From assembly GCF_024703995.1 (NCBI RefSeq), contig NZ_JAMXQV010000002.1:680785-744784 (forward strand): a stretch of DNA of 64,000 nt. Reading direction: 5' to 3'. Position 1 is the first letter of the stretch. Every line of letters begins with the position of its first letter. The translations under genes and the position numbers were made by a program. The notes below the pieces were generated by a model. That model saw only the letters and a program-made list of their open reading frames with translations. It ran no database searches and had not been told where the DNA came from. The stretch is from Amycolatopsis iheyensis. GTDB taxonomy: Bacteria > Actinomycetota > Actinomycetes > Mycobacteriales > Pseudonocardiaceae. Positions 8,292 through 17,464 of this stretch are shown here, in pieces.

Positions 8292-9793
8292 CCCACTACG
8301 TCCCGGAAGGACTGCCGGGCGAGCTGAAGCACTACATCGGCGGCGAGCTCGTCGACAGCGTCTCGGGCAAGACGTTCGACGTGCTCGACCCGGTGTCGAA
8401 CACGCCCTACGTGACCGCCTCGGCGGGCCAGGCCGAGGACGTCGACCGGGCCGTCGCGGCCGCCCGGCGGGCGTTCACCGACGGGCCGTGGCCGCGGCTG
8501 CTGCCCCGGGCCCGCGCGCGGATCCTCACCAGGATCGCCGACGCCGTCGAGGCCCAGGACCGGCGGCTGGCCGAGCTGGAGACCTTCGACACCGGGCTGC
8601 CGATCACCCAGGCACTCGGGCAGGCCCAGCGCGCCGCCGAGAACTTCCGGTTCTTCGCCGACCTCGTCGTGGCCCAGGCCGACGACACCTACCAGGTGCC
8701 CGGCCGGCAGGTGAACTACGTGCACCGCAAGCCCGTCGGGGTCGCCGGGCTGATCACGCCGTGGAACACGCCGTTCATGCTGGAGAGCTGGAAGCTCGCG
8801 CCGGCGCTGGCGTCGGGGTGCACGGTGGTGCTCAAGCCCGCCGAGTTCACGCCGCTCTCGGCGAGCCTGTGGGCGGGGATCTTCGCCGAGGCCGGCCTGC
8901 CCGAAGGCGTCTTCAACCTGGTCAACGGATTCGGCGAGGAAGCGGGCGACGCCCTGGTCAAGCACCCGGACGTTCCGCTGATCTCGTTCACCGGGGAAAC
9001 CACGACCGGGCAGACGATCTACCGCAACTGCGCCACGCACCTCAAGGGCATGTCGATGGAGCTCGGAGGCAAGTCCCCGGCGATCGTGTTCGCCGACGCC
9101 GACCTCGACGCCGCCCTCGACTCGACGCTGTTCGGGGTGTTCTCGCTCAACGGCGAGCGCTGCACCGCCGGCAGCCGGATCCTCGTCGAGCGCCCGATCT
9201 ACGACGAGTTCTGCGCGCGGTACGCCGAGCGGGCCGCCGCCATCGTCGTCGGCGACCCGCACGACCCGGCGACCGAGGTCGGCGCGCTGGTCCACCCCGA
9301 ACACTACGAAAAGGTCATGCGGTACGTCGAGCTGGGCAAGTCCGAAGGCCGGCTGCTCGCCGGCGGCGGCCGTCCCTCCGGTTTGGACAGTGGCAACTAC
9401 GTGGCGCCGACGGTGTTCGCCGACGTGCCCTCGACCGCGCGGATCTTCCAGGAGGAGATCTTCGGCCCGGTCGTCGCGTTGACCCCGTTCGACACCGAGG
9501 CGGAAGCGCTGGCGCTCGCCAACGACGTCAAGTACGGGCTGGCCGCCTACCTGTGGACTTCGAAGCTCGAGCGGGCGCACACCTTCGCGCAGTCCGTCGA
9601 GGCCGGGATGGTCTGGCTGAACTCACACAACGTCCGCGACCTGCGCACCCCGTTCGGCGGGGTCAAGGCGTCCGGCCTCGGCCACGAGGGCGGCTACCGC
9701 TCACTCGACTTCTACACCGACCAGCAGGCGATCCACGTCTCGCTCGGTCCCGTGCACACGGCCCGTTTCGGCGCTGGAAAGGGAAACTCATGA
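8288..9793 (+). CDS. hpaE: 5-carboxymethyl-2-hydroxymuconate semialdehyde dehydrogenase
   Basis: This 501-residue ALDH has TPWNTPFMLESWKLAPAL, the Glu motif MELGGKSPAIVF and the nucleophile Cys in NGERCTAGS, a form typical of HpaE/HpcC. HpaE oxidises the ring-cleavage product of homoprotocatechuate to 5-carboxymethyl-2-hydroxymuconate using NAD. It is coupled at both ends: ATGA with the aldolase gene before it and ATGA with the dioxygenase gene after it. The adjacent dioxygenase supports the specific assignment over a generic aldehyde dehydrogenase. Confidence 0.87.
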   Translation: MTHYVPEGLPGELKHYIGGELVDSVSGKTFDVLDPVSNTPYVTASAGQAEDVDRAVAAARRAFTDGPWPRLLPRARARILTRIADAVEAQDRRLAELETFDTGLPITQALGQAQRAAENFRFFADLVVAQADDTYQVPGRQVNYVHRKPVGVAGLITPWNTPFMLESWKLAPALASGCTVVLKPAEFTPLSASLWAGIFAEAGLPEGVFNLVNGFGEEAGDALVKHPDVPLISFTGETTTGQTIYRNCATHLKGMSMELGGKSPAIVFADADLDAALDSTLFGVFSLNGERCTAGSRILVERPIYDEFCARYAERAAAIVVGDPHDPATEVGALVHPEHYEKVMRYVELGKSEGRLLAGGGRPSGLDSGNYVAPTVFADVPSTARIFQEEIFGPVVALTPFDTEAEALALANDVKYGLAAYLWTSKLERAHTFAQSVEAGMVWLNSHNVRDLRTPFGGVKASGLGHEGGYRSLDFYTDQQAIHVSLGPVHTARFGAGKGNS

Positions 9794-10833
9794 CCGCCAC
9801 CCCGCCGGACGTCCTGCGCTGCGCCTACGCCGAGCTCGTCGTCACCGACCTCGCCGCCTCGCGGGCGTTCTACGTCGACGTGCTCGGGCTCGTCGTCACC
9901 CACGAAGACGAGGAAGCGCTGTACCTGCGGGCGTTCGAGGAGTACCTGCACCATTCCCTGGTGCTGCGCAAGGGATCCACGCCCGCGCTGGCCGTGCTCG
10001 CCTACCGCGTCCGTAGCGCCGCCGATCTCGACCTGGCCGAGGCGTACTACCGCGAGCTCGGCTGCCGGGTCGAGCGGCGGGCAGCGGGCGCGACGCGCGG
10101 GATCGGCGAAGCGGTGCGGGTCGTCGACCCGCTCGGGTTCCCGGTCGAGTTCTTCCACGAGGCCGAGCACGTCGAGCGGTTCACCCAGCGCTACGACGTC
10201 CACGGCGCGGGGGCACTGTCGCGGCTGGACCACTTCAACCTCGACACCCCGGACGTCCCGGCGGCGCGGAAGTACTACGAAGGCCTGGGGTTCCGGGTGT
10301 CCGAGGACATCCAGGACGACGAGGGCACGGTGTACGCGGCGTGGATGTTCCGCAAGCCGACCGTGCACGACGTCGCCCTCACCGGCGGCGACGGCCCGCG
10401 GCTGCACCACATCGCGTTCGCCTCGCACGAGCGGCACCAGATCCTGCACATCTGCGACCACCTCGGCGCGTTGCGGAAGCCGGGGATGATCGAGCGCGGG
10501 CCGGGCCGGCACGGCGTGTCGAACGCGTTCTACCTCTACGTCCGGGACCCCGACGGGCACCGCATCGAGATCTACACCCACGACTACTACACCGGCGACC
10601 CGGACAACCCGGTGATCACCTGGGACGTCCACGACAACCAGCGCCGCGACTGGTGGGGCAACCCGGTGGTGCCGAGCTGGTACACCGACGCGTCGGTCGT
10701 GCTCGACCTCGACGGCGCTCTCCGGCCGGTCGTCGAACGGGCCGAGCCGCGCGAAGCCGACGTCACCATCGGCGCCGACGGGTTCTCCTTCAGCGCCGGG
10801 GAGGCGGAGTTCAAGCTAGGCGAGCAGGTCTGA
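9790..10833 (+). CDS. hpaD: 3,4-dihydroxyphenylacetate 2,3-dioxygenase (type I extradiol)
   Basis: This 347-residue vicinal-oxygen-chelate protein has two VOC modules (about 8-130 and 145-270). The metal ligands His148, His207 and Glu260 have the same spacing (59 and 53 residues) as His155, His214 and Glu267 of Brevibacterium fuscum homoprotocatechuate dioxygenase, and His193 matches its acid/base His200. It opens homoprotocatechuate next to the hydroxyls using Fe(II) or Mn(II). It is the last gene of the operon; its 3' end overlaps the convergent S9 peptidase by 18 bases. Confidence 0.92.
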   Translation: MTATPPDVLRCAYAELVVTDLAASRAFYVDVLGLVVTHEDEEALYLRAFEEYLHHSLVLRKGSTPALAVLAYRVRSAADLDLAEAYYRELGCRVERRAAGATRGIGEAVRVVDPLGFPVEFFHEAEHVERFTQRYDVHGAGALSRLDHFNLDTPDVPAARKYYEGLGFRVSEDIQDDEGTVYAAWMFRKPTVHDVALTGGDGPRLHHIAFASHERHQILHICDHLGALRKPGMIERGPGRHGVSNAFYLYVRDPDGHRIEIYTHDYYTGDPDNPVITWDVHDNQRRDWWGNPVVPSWYTDASVVLDLDGALRPVVERAEPREADVTIGADGFSFSAGEAEFKLGEQV

Positions 10834-12615
10834 GAACCACGCGCGGGCGCGGTTCAGCGCGTCGATCCGGTGCTCGCGGCCGCGGATCGAGTGCCCCTCC
10901 CCCGGGTAGACGACGAACTCGTGGTGCTTGCCGGCCAGCGCGCGGTGCAGGAGCTCGGCCTGCGCCAGCGGGACGTTGGTGTCGTCCTCGCCGTGCATGA
11001 TGAGCACGGGCGTGCGGATCCGGTGGGCGTGGGTGCTCGGGCTGTTCTCGCGCCCGCCGAGCGCGGCTTCGAAGCGTGAGTGGTCGCCGGTGGCCGCGAG
11101 CATCGGCCAGTCGATGACCCCGGCGTGGACGACAGCGGCGGCGAAGCGGTCGGTCTGGGTGACCGCCCAGGCGGCGAAGAACCCGCCGTGGCTCCCGCCG
11201 CCGATCCCGAGCCGGGTTTCGTCGGCGACGCCTTCGGAGACCAGGAGGTCGATCCCGGTGAGGACGTCGGTGAACTCCGCGCCGCCGACGTCCCCGGCGA
11301 CACTCGCCGCGAAGGCGTGCCCGTGGCCCACGCTGCCGCGGGGGTTCGGGAGGAACACGGCGAAGCCGGCGGCGGCGAGCCACTGGCCGGAGGGGTACCA
11401 GGCCAGGTTCAGGCGGTCCGAGTAGCGGTCCGCCGGGCCGCCGTGGATCAGGGTGACCAGCGGGAACGGGCCGTCGGCGCGGGTCTTGCCCGGCGGGAGG
11501 ACCAGGACGCCGTCGAGCGCCAGGCCGTCCGCGGCCCGGTAGTGGAGGCGTTCCTGGGCTCCCCACCGGATGCCGTCCAGTTCCGGGGCGGCGTGGCTGA
11601 GCCGGGTCCACGGTCCGGCGGCCGGCCCCGCGTGGACGTCGTCGGTCTCGGTCGCGGTGCTCACCACCACGGTGATCGTCTCGCCGCTCGCGTCCAGGGC
11701 GCTGAGGTGCCCGCGGGCTTGGGTGACCTCGGTGAAGCGGCGGGTGGCCGGGTCGAGCCGGCGGACCGTCGTGTCGAGGCCTTCGGCGAACAGCGCCAGC
11801 GGCGGGCCGTCGTCGACCTGCGCCAGCGCCGTCGGGCAGCTGTCGAGGGCGGCGGTGAGGTTCTCGCCGTCGTCGAACACGGCGGTGCCGCCGATGAGAC
11901 CCGGCGGGGTCAGGCCGAGGTGGGCGAGGTGCCAGCGGGAGCCGTCGTGCCACCACGTCGGTGCCGTCGCCTCGAGTGGCGGGGTGGGCAGGTCACGCGT
12001 CTCGCCGGTGGCGAGGTCGACGACGTGCAGGCCGGGTTCGAAGACGCCGGGTTCGCGGTCGGCGCACGACCAGGTGAGCACGGCGAGCGCGCCACCGTCG
12101 GGCCGGGCGGCGACTTCACAGACGTGCCGCGCGCCGAGGTCTCCGAGGGGGCTCGTCACGCCGGTCCGCAGGTCGAGCAGCCACAGCCGGTCCGGGCGGG
12201 CACGGGTGTCCCAGGCCGCGCGTGAGCCGTCCGCCCGCACCGAACGGACGCGCGGGCCGCTCGGCTCGTCGTCCGCCGGGGCGACCAGCACGACCGAGCC
12301 GGTCAGCGGGACGTGGTCGGAGACTCCGCCGGGCCGGTCGGTGAGCTGCCCGGACTCGGCGTCCGCCAGGCCGATCCGGTGCAGCTGAGCGCGCTCGGAG
12401 CGGAAGAAGACGGAACCGGAGTCGCGCGCCCACCGGGGTTGCTCGGCGGTGCCCGCCACGAGCTGACGAGGCGGCGCGCTGCCGTCGGCGGGCGCCAGCC
12501 ACAGGCCGCTGTCGAGCGTGTAGACGACCCAGCGGCCGTCCGGCGAGAGCCGCGGTGTGCGCGGCACGGCCCGCTCGGCGACGGCTTCCGCGGTCAGTTC
12601 CCCCCAGGTTCCCAT
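10816..12615 (-). CDS. S9 family serine peptidase (prolyl oligopeptidase-like)
   Basis: This 599-residue protein has an N-terminal beta-propeller (about 1-350, WD-like blades such as LSPDGRWVVYTLDSGLWLA) and a C-terminal alpha/beta-hydrolase domain. The triad is Ser475 (GGSHGG), Asp544 or Asp545 (HGEDD) and His575 (GEGHS). No signal peptide is visible, so it is probably cytoplasmic and cleaves oligopeptides or acyl-peptides. It is monocistronic or followed by nothing on its strand; the DUF6292 gene lies just upstream on the same strand, 27 bases away. Confidence 0.88.
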   Translation of the reverse strand: MGTWGELTAEAVAERAVPRTPRLSPDGRWVVYTLDSGLWLAPADGSAPPRQLVAGTAEQPRWARDSGSVFFRSERAQLHRIGLADAESGQLTDRPGGVSDHVPLTGSVVLVAPADDEPSGPRVRSVRADGSRAAWDTRARPDRLWLLDLRTGVTSPLGDLGARHVCEVAARPDGGALAVLTWSCADREPGVFEPGLHVVDLATGETRDLPTPPLEATAPTWWHDGSRWHLAHLGLTPPGLIGGTAVFDDGENLTAALDSCPTALAQVDDGPPLALFAEGLDTTVRRLDPATRRFTEVTQARGHLSALDASGETITVVVSTATETDDVHAGPAAGPWTRLSHAAPELDGIRWGAQERLHYRAADGLALDGVLVLPPGKTRADGPFPLVTLIHGGPADRYSDRLNLAWYPSGQWLAAAGFAVFLPNPRGSVGHGHAFAASVAGDVGGAEFTDVLTGIDLLVSEGVADETRLGIGGGSHGGFFAAWAVTQTDRFAAAVVHAGVIDWPMLAATGDHSRFEAALGGRENSPSTHAHRIRTPVLIMHGEDDTNVPLAQAELLHRALAGKHHEFVVYPGEGHSIRGREHRIDALNRARAWFSDLLA

Positions 12616-12642
12616 CGGCCCGACTTTGCCAGGCCCGGGTGC

Positions 12643-13065
12643 TCAGGCGCCAGCGAGCTCGGCCAGCAGCCGCTCGTGATCGCCCGCCTCGCGCAGCACC
12701 GGGGCGTCGGGGGTGCCGGCGTCGGGGTCGCCCGCGCGGACCGCCGCCAGGAACCGCACCACCGCACGGGGTTCGGGGAAGACCTCGCCACCCGAGTAGG
12801 TCAGGATCGTCGCCTGGTGACCGGGGGTGTCCTCCAGCGCCGCCGCCCAGCCGTGGACCTCGTCCCAGACCAGGGCCAGGTCGTGGTCCGGGAACCGGGT
12901 CAGGCGCCAGTCGAGCGCGATGTAGGCGGCCGCCGGCGTGCCGACGTCCTGGGTGCACGACTCGAGCCCGACGCCCACCGCGCGGGCCACCGTCCCCAAG
13001 TAGTCGCGCAACCGCCGCTCGAACGAGAACTCCGTGTCGCGCCCGAAGTCGATCAGAATGCTCAA
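12643..13065 (-). CDS. DUF6292 family protein
   Basis: A 140-residue protein resembling the DUF6292 family of Pseudonocardiaceae: an N-terminal FEHRLRDYLGTVARAVGV-like helix, then YIALDWRL, LALVWDEVHGWAAALE and the VFPEPRAVVRFLAAV motif. No function is established; family members are small soluble proteins occurring in many paralogues. There is no in-frame ATG or GTG near the conserved region, so TTG 13065, five bases after GCGAGG, is the proposed start. The peptidase gene follows 27 bases downstream on the same strand, so the two may be cotranscribed. Confidence 0.65.
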   Translation of the reverse strand: MSILIDFGRDTEFSFERRLRDYLGTVARAVGVGLESCTQDVGTPAAAYIALDWRLTRFPDHDLALVWDEVHGWAAALEDTPGHQATILTYSGGEVFPEPRAVVRFLAAVRAGDPDAGTPDAPVLREAGDHERLLAELAGA

Positions 13066-13212
13066 CGCCGCCTCGCTTTCGCCGTCCCGCCGCGGGATCC
13101 TCCGCGATCCGACGCCCGGATACCCCGCCGCCGCGGGGGCCAACCGCGAAGATCCGACCTTCGAACGTCCAGGCGCGGTGCGCCCGAAGTTCGCGTGGGG
13201 CAGGATCGGGTG

Positions 13213-14604
13213 GTGACCATCGATCAGGCCGGGGTGCCCGAAGCCCGTCCGGGCCCGGCGTTCCCCGAGCACGAAGCCCGCGTCGACGCCCTGCGGCGGC
13301 AGCTCGCCACCGTCAGTGGCGAAGCGACCGTCCGTTTGGCGAAACGGACATCCAATCTCTTCCGCTCCCGCGCGGCCTCGAAACACCCGGGGCTGGACGT
13401 TTCCGGCTTCACCCACGTGCTGCGCGTCGACCCCGAGACCCGCACCGCCGACGTCGAAGGGATGGTCACCTACGAGCAGCTCGTCGACGCCACCCTCCCG
13501 CACGGCCTGATGCCGCTCGTGGTGCCGCAGCTCAAGACCATCACCCTCGGCGGCGCGGTCACCGGGCTCGGCATCGAGTCCTCGTCCTTCCGCAACGGCA
13601 TGCCGCACGAGTCCGTGCTCGAGCTCGAGGTGCTGACCGGCGACGGCCGGATCGTCGTCGCCACCCCGGACAACGAGCACCGCGACCTCTTCCGGGGCTT
13701 CCCCAACTCCTACGGCAGTCTCGGCTACGCGCTGCGGCTGCGGATCGTCCTCGAGCCGGTGAAGCCGTTCGTCGAGCTCCGCCACGTCCGCCACCACGAC
13801 CGCGACAGCTACTTCCGCGCCCTCGAAGAGGCCTGCGACAGCGGCGAGCACGACTTCGTGGACGGGACGATCTTCGGCCCGGACGAGCTGTACCTGACGC
13901 TGGCGTCCTTCACCGACACCGCGCCCTCGACCAGCGACTACACCTGGCTCGACATCTACTACCGCTCGATCCAGCGGCGCGAAACCGACCACCTCACCGT
14001 CCGCGACTACCTCTGGCGCTGGGACACCGACTGGTTCTGGTGCTCGCGTGCGTTCGGCGTGCAGCACCGGCTGCCGCGGCTGCTGCTCGGGCGGCGGCTG
14101 CTGCGGTCCTCGGTGTACTGGAAGGTCGTGGCGCTCGACCGCCGGTTCAAGATCGCCGAGCGGCTGCTCAAGCTCCGGCGGCTCCCGCCGGAGGAGACGA
14201 TCGTGCAGGACATCGAGGTCCCGGTCGGGCGCGCCGCGGAGTTCCTCGGGTTCTTCGAGCGCGAGATCCCGATCAGCCCGGTCTGGGTCTGCCCGCTGCG
14301 GCAACGGCCCGGCGGCGTCCGCTGGCCGCTCTACGAGCTCGACCCCGAAGCGCTCTACGTCAACTTCGGCTTCTGGTCGGCCGTGCCACTCGACCCCGGC
14401 GAGCGCGACGGCGTGCACAACCGGATGATCGAAGCCGAGGTCACCCGCCTCGGTGGGCACAAGTCACTCTATTCGGACAGCTTCTACTCCGAAGACGAGT
14501 TCTGGCGGCTCTACAACGGCACCGCCTACCAGGACCTGAAGCGGGCTTACGACCCGGACGGCCGGCTGCTCGGCCTCTACGAAAAATGCGTCCGCCGCCG
14601 GTGA
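13213..14604 (+). CDS. bfaA: FAD-binding oxidoreductase, 10-methylene fatty-acyl reductase
   Basis: This is a 463-residue protein with an FAD_binding_4 domain (about 25-215; VPQLKTITLGGAVTGLGIES and a LTGDGRIVVATP segment) and a C-terminal cap rich in Arg and Trp. It pairs with the CFA-synthase-like methyltransferase downstream, 11 bases apart. The BfaA/BfaB (TmsA/TmsB) pair of mycobacteria and other actinomycetes converts oleoyl lipid chains to 10-methylstearate: the methyltransferase makes the 10-methylene product and this flavoprotein reduces it with NADPH. GTG 13213 is used; GTG 13210 is equally possible. Confidence 0.82.
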   Translation: MTIDQAGVPEARPGPAFPEHEARVDALRRQLATVSGEATVRLAKRTSNLFRSRAASKHPGLDVSGFTHVLRVDPETRTADVEGMVTYEQLVDATLPHGLMPLVVPQLKTITLGGAVTGLGIESSSFRNGMPHESVLELEVLTGDGRIVVATPDNEHRDLFRGFPNSYGSLGYALRLRIVLEPVKPFVELRHVRHHDRDSYFRALEEACDSGEHDFVDGTIFGPDELYLTLASFTDTAPSTSDYTWLDIYYRSIQRRETDHLTVRDYLWRWDTDWFWCSRAFGVQHRLPRLLLGRRLLRSSVYWKVVALDRRFKIAERLLKLRRLPPEETIVQDIEVPVGRAAEFLGFFEREIPISPVWVCPLRQRPGGVRWPLYELDPEALYVNFGFWSAVPLDPGERDGVHNRMIEAEVTRLGGHKSLYSDSFYSEDEFWRLYNGTAYQDLKRAYDPDGRLLGLYEKCVRRR

Positions 14605-14615
14605 AAGGAACGAAC

Positions 14616-15881
14616 GTGACCCAGGCAACAATCACGGTCGGCGAGGTCTTCGAACGCCTGCTCGGGCCCCGCGCCACCGTGTCGATCACCGCCTACGACG
14701 GCAGCAGCAGCGGCCCGGCCGACGCGCCGGTCGCCATCCAGGTGCGCTCGCCGCTCGCGCTGGACTACCTGATGTCCTCCGCCGGCGACCTCGGCCTCGC
14801 CCGCGCGTACGTCGCCGGCGCGCTCGACGTCACCGGTGACCTCTACACCGCGCTGCACGCGCTCTCGGCCCAGGTCGACCAGCTCAGCCCGGCCGACCGG
14901 CTGTGGCTGCTGCGCAAGCTCGGGCCCCGGCACCTGCGGGTGGTCAAGCCGCCGGCCGAGGAGCACCCCAGCCGCTTCCGGCGCGGGATGACCGCGCTGC
15001 GGCACTCGAAGGGCCGCGACAGCGAGGCCATCGCCAGCCACTACGACGTGTCCAACCGCTTCTACGAGCTGGTCCTCGGCCCGTCGATGGCCTACACGTG
15101 CGCGGTGTTCCCGGAGGCCGGCTCCTCGCTGGAGGAGGCGCAGTACCACAAGTTCGACCTGGTCTGCCGCAAGCTCGGCCTGCAGCCCGGGATGAAGCTG
15201 CTCGACGTCGGCTGCGGCTGGGGCGGGATGGTCGCGCACGCCGTCCGGCACTACGGTGTCGAAGCCCTCGGCGTCACTCTTTCGCGTGAACAAGCGCAGT
15301 GGGCGCAGAAGAACATCGTCGCCCTCGGGCTGGCCGACCGCGCCGAGATCCGCCACCTCGACTACCGGGACGTCACCGAAACCGGGTTCGACGCGATCTC
15401 CTCGATCGGGCTGACCGAGCACATCGGCGCCCGGAACGTACCCGGTTACTTCCGGTTCCTCGCGGAGAAGCTCAAGCCGCACGGCCGCCTGCTCAACCAC
15501 TGCATCACCAACCCGGACAGCAGCGTCGCGCACCGCTCACGTGGGTTCATCGACCGCTACGTCTTCCCGGACGGCGAGCTCGAAGCCCCTGGTGAGCTGG
15601 TCACGGCCATGCACGACGCCGGGCTGGAGGTGCGGCACTCGGAGAACCTGCGCGAGCACTACGCGCTGACCCTCGCGGGGTGGTGCGCGAACCTCGACGA
15701 GCACTGGGACGAGGCCGTCGCGGAGGCAGGCGCCGGGCGCAGCCGGGTGTGGGCGCTCTACCTCGCGGCCTGCCGCCTGGCTTTCGAACGGCGCGAGATC
15801 GAGCTCCACCAGATCCTCGGCGTGCGGACCGACCGGGAGGGCGGGATGAGCATGCCGCTGCGCCCCGACTGGGGGGTTTGA
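14616..15881 (+). CDS. bfaB: SAM-dependent fatty-acyl methyltransferase (CFA-synthase family)
   Basis: This 421-residue enzyme of the cyclopropane fatty acid synthase superfamily has a SAM site VGCGWGG (198-204), the SHYDVSNRFYELVLG substrate motif and YTCAVF. GTG 14616 follows AAAGGA. Next to the flavoprotein gene it fits BfaB/TmsB, which adds a methylene to C10 of the oleoyl chain of phospholipids. A plain cyclopropane synthase is the alternative, but pairing with the reductase argues against it. Expected product in the membrane: 10-methylstearate (tuberculostearate). Confidence 0.85.
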   Translation: MTQATITVGEVFERLLGPRATVSITAYDGSSSGPADAPVAIQVRSPLALDYLMSSAGDLGLARAYVAGALDVTGDLYTALHALSAQVDQLSPADRLWLLRKLGPRHLRVVKPPAEEHPSRFRRGMTALRHSKGRDSEAIASHYDVSNRFYELVLGPSMAYTCAVFPEAGSSLEEAQYHKFDLVCRKLGLQPGMKLLDVGCGWGGMVAHAVRHYGVEALGVTLSREQAQWAQKNIVALGLADRAEIRHLDYRDVTETGFDAISSIGLTEHIGARNVPGYFRFLAEKLKPHGRLLNHCITNPDSSVAHRSRGFIDRYVFPDGELEAPGELVTAMHDAGLEVRHSENLREHYALTLAGWCANLDEHWDEAVAEAGAGRSRVWALYLAACRLAFERREIELHQILGVRTDREGGMSMPLRPDWGV

Positions 15882-15971
15882 CCCGGGTACGGGGAGTAGT
15901 GCGAGAATGGTACCGAGACCGGGACGTCCGAACGGGACGCTCCGGCTCACTAACAAAGAGTGGGTATAGGT

Positions 15972-16175
15972 ATGGCTCAGGGCAGTGTCAAGTGGTTCAA
16001 CGGCGAAAAGGGCTTCGGCTTCATCGCTCAGGATGGCGGGGGCCCGGACGTGTTCGTCCACTACTCCGAGATCCAGGGCACCGGCTTCAAGTCCCTCGAT
16101 GAGGGCCAGCGCGTCGAGTTCGAAATCGGCCAGGGCCAGAAGGGCCCGCAGGCCCAGCGCGTCAGCGTCATCTGA
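15972..16175 (+). CDS. CspA-family cold-shock protein
   Basis: This 67-residue OB-fold protein contains RNP1 (KGFGFI) and RNP2 (VFVHY). It binds single-stranded RNA and DNA and melts RNA structure. ATG 15972 gives the family's usual length (67). A 90-base upstream region may be a structured leader, common for csp genes. A strong hairpin terminator follows at 16190-16222. Confidence 0.95.
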   Translation: MAQGSVKWFNGEKGFGFIAQDGGGPDVFVHYSEIQGTGFKSLDEGQRVEFEIGQGQKGPQAQRVSVI

Positions 16176-16189
16176 GCCACGAGGCATTG

Positions 16190-16222
16190 AAGGCCCTCGC
16201 CCCATCCGGGGCGGGGGCCTTT
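16190..16222 (+). terminator. Rho-independent-type hairpin after the cold-shock gene
   Basis: AAGGCCCTCGCCCC pairs with GGGGCGGGGGCCTT across an ATCC loop (one mismatch), ending in TT, 14 bases after the cold-shock stop. Confidence 0.75.
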
Positions 16223-16475
16223 CTCGTGCGCGCCCACACTGCGCGCCCACACTGCAGGTTCACAACGATCAGGTAACGTAGGACGGGTCGAGAGCCCCCC
16301 TCGGACACCGGCGTCCCGCCGGTCTCACTCTCGGCCGTGGCCGTCCGGGCCGATCGTCGACAGGAGCGGCGACGTGCCCGGTGCCACCGCAGACCGCTGA
16401 TCGCCGGGTGTTCCCGCTCCCCGGCCGCCCGCGCGGGCTCGTCCTCGCGCGTGTCGACTTCGAAACGAGTAGTGC
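16223..16475. other. Intergenic leader of the desaturase gene
   Basis: Together with the preceding terminator this is a 300-base stretch between cold-shock and desaturase genes with no convincing gene. It holds short GC-rich inverted repeats and presumably the desaturase promoter; I cannot identify a confident -35/-10 pair. Confidence 0.4.
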
Positions 16476-17408
16476 ATGACAGCCTCCGTGAAGGCGTCCC
16501 GTCCCGTCCCCAAACCCGTTCTCTCCGGCCGCCAGACGGTGGCCGAGCTGATCACCATCCGCACCTTCCTGCTGGTCCCCTTCCTCGCCCTCGCCGCGGC
16601 CGTCCCGGTGTTCTGGGGCTGGGGTGTCAGCTGGGTCGACCTCGCCATCGGCGGCGCGTTCTTCGTCGTGTCGACGCTGGGCATCACCATCGGCTACCAC
16701 CGGTACTTCACCCACGGCGCGTTCCGCGCCAAGCGGGCCCTGCGCATCGCGCTGGCGATCGCCGGCGGCCTCGCCGCGCAGGGACCCGTGATCGGCTGGG
16801 TCGCCGACCACCGGCGCCACCACGCCTTCTCCGACCGCGACGGCGACCCGCACTCGCCGTGGCTGTTCGGCACGTCCGCGGTGGCGCTGGCCCGCGGGTT
16901 CTGGCACGCCCACATGGGCTGGCTCTTCGGCCGCGACAAGACCAACATCGACCGGTTCGCCCCCGACCTGGCCGGCGACCGGGACATGCGCGTGGTCGAC
17001 CGGCTGTTCCCGCTGTGGGTCGTGCTGAGCCTGCTGCTCCCGCCGCTGCTCGGCGGCCTGATCACGCTGTCGTGGTGGGGCGCGCTCACCGCGTTCCTCT
17101 GGGCGGGTCTGGCCCGGATCTCCTTCCAGCACCACGTGACCTGGTCGGTGAACTCGATCTGCCACATGATCGGCGAGCGGCCGTTCGCCAGCCGGGACCG
17201 CTCGGCCAACTTCTGGCCCCTGGCGATCCTGTCGATGGGCGAGTCGTGGCACAACACCCACCACGCCGACCCGACCTCGGCCCGCCACGGCGTGCTGCGC
17301 GGCCAGATCGACGTCTCGGCGCGGGTGATCTGGGCGTTCGAGAAGCTCGGCTGGGCGTGGAACGTCCGCTGGCCGACGGCGAAGCGGCTGGCGTCGCTGG
17401 CCCGCTGA
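16476..17408 (+). CDS. Membrane acyl (stearoyl-type) delta-9 desaturase
   Basis: This 310-residue di-iron desaturase has the three histidine boxes HRYFTH (75-80), HRRHH (112-116) and HNTHH (259-263), with hydrophobic segments around 30-70, 90-110 and 185-215. It introduces a cis double bond into a saturated acyl chain at the membrane. Oleate made this way would be the substrate of the 10-methylation pair encoded just upstream, a coherent lipid-modification cluster. The length and boxes match bacterial acyl-CoA/acyl-lipid delta-9 desaturases. Confidence 0.88.
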   Translation: MTASVKASRPVPKPVLSGRQTVAELITIRTFLLVPFLALAAAVPVFWGWGVSWVDLAIGGAFFVVSTLGITIGYHRYFTHGAFRAKRALRIALAIAGGLAAQGPVIGWVADHRRHHAFSDRDGDPHSPWLFGTSAVALARGFWHAHMGWLFGRDKTNIDRFAPDLAGDRDMRVVDRLFPLWVVLSLLLPPLLGGLITLSWWGALTAFLWAGLARISFQHHVTWSVNSICHMIGERPFASRDRSANFWPLAILSMGESWHNTHHADPTSARHGVLRGQIDVSARVIWAFEKLGWAWNVRWPTAKRLASLAR

Positions 17409-17464
17409 CGAAAGCCCGCCGAAAGTCCTTGCCACCGCGGCCGGCGCCGGGTGGTCTTGGCCGG

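Noticed and set aside
12555..14615. Long upstream extension of the methyltransferase frame
   Set aside because: The upstream part is Arg/Pro-rich, runs over the flavoprotein gene and DUF6292 region, and has no homology-like motifs; the GTG at 14616 has a ribosome site and gives the family's length.
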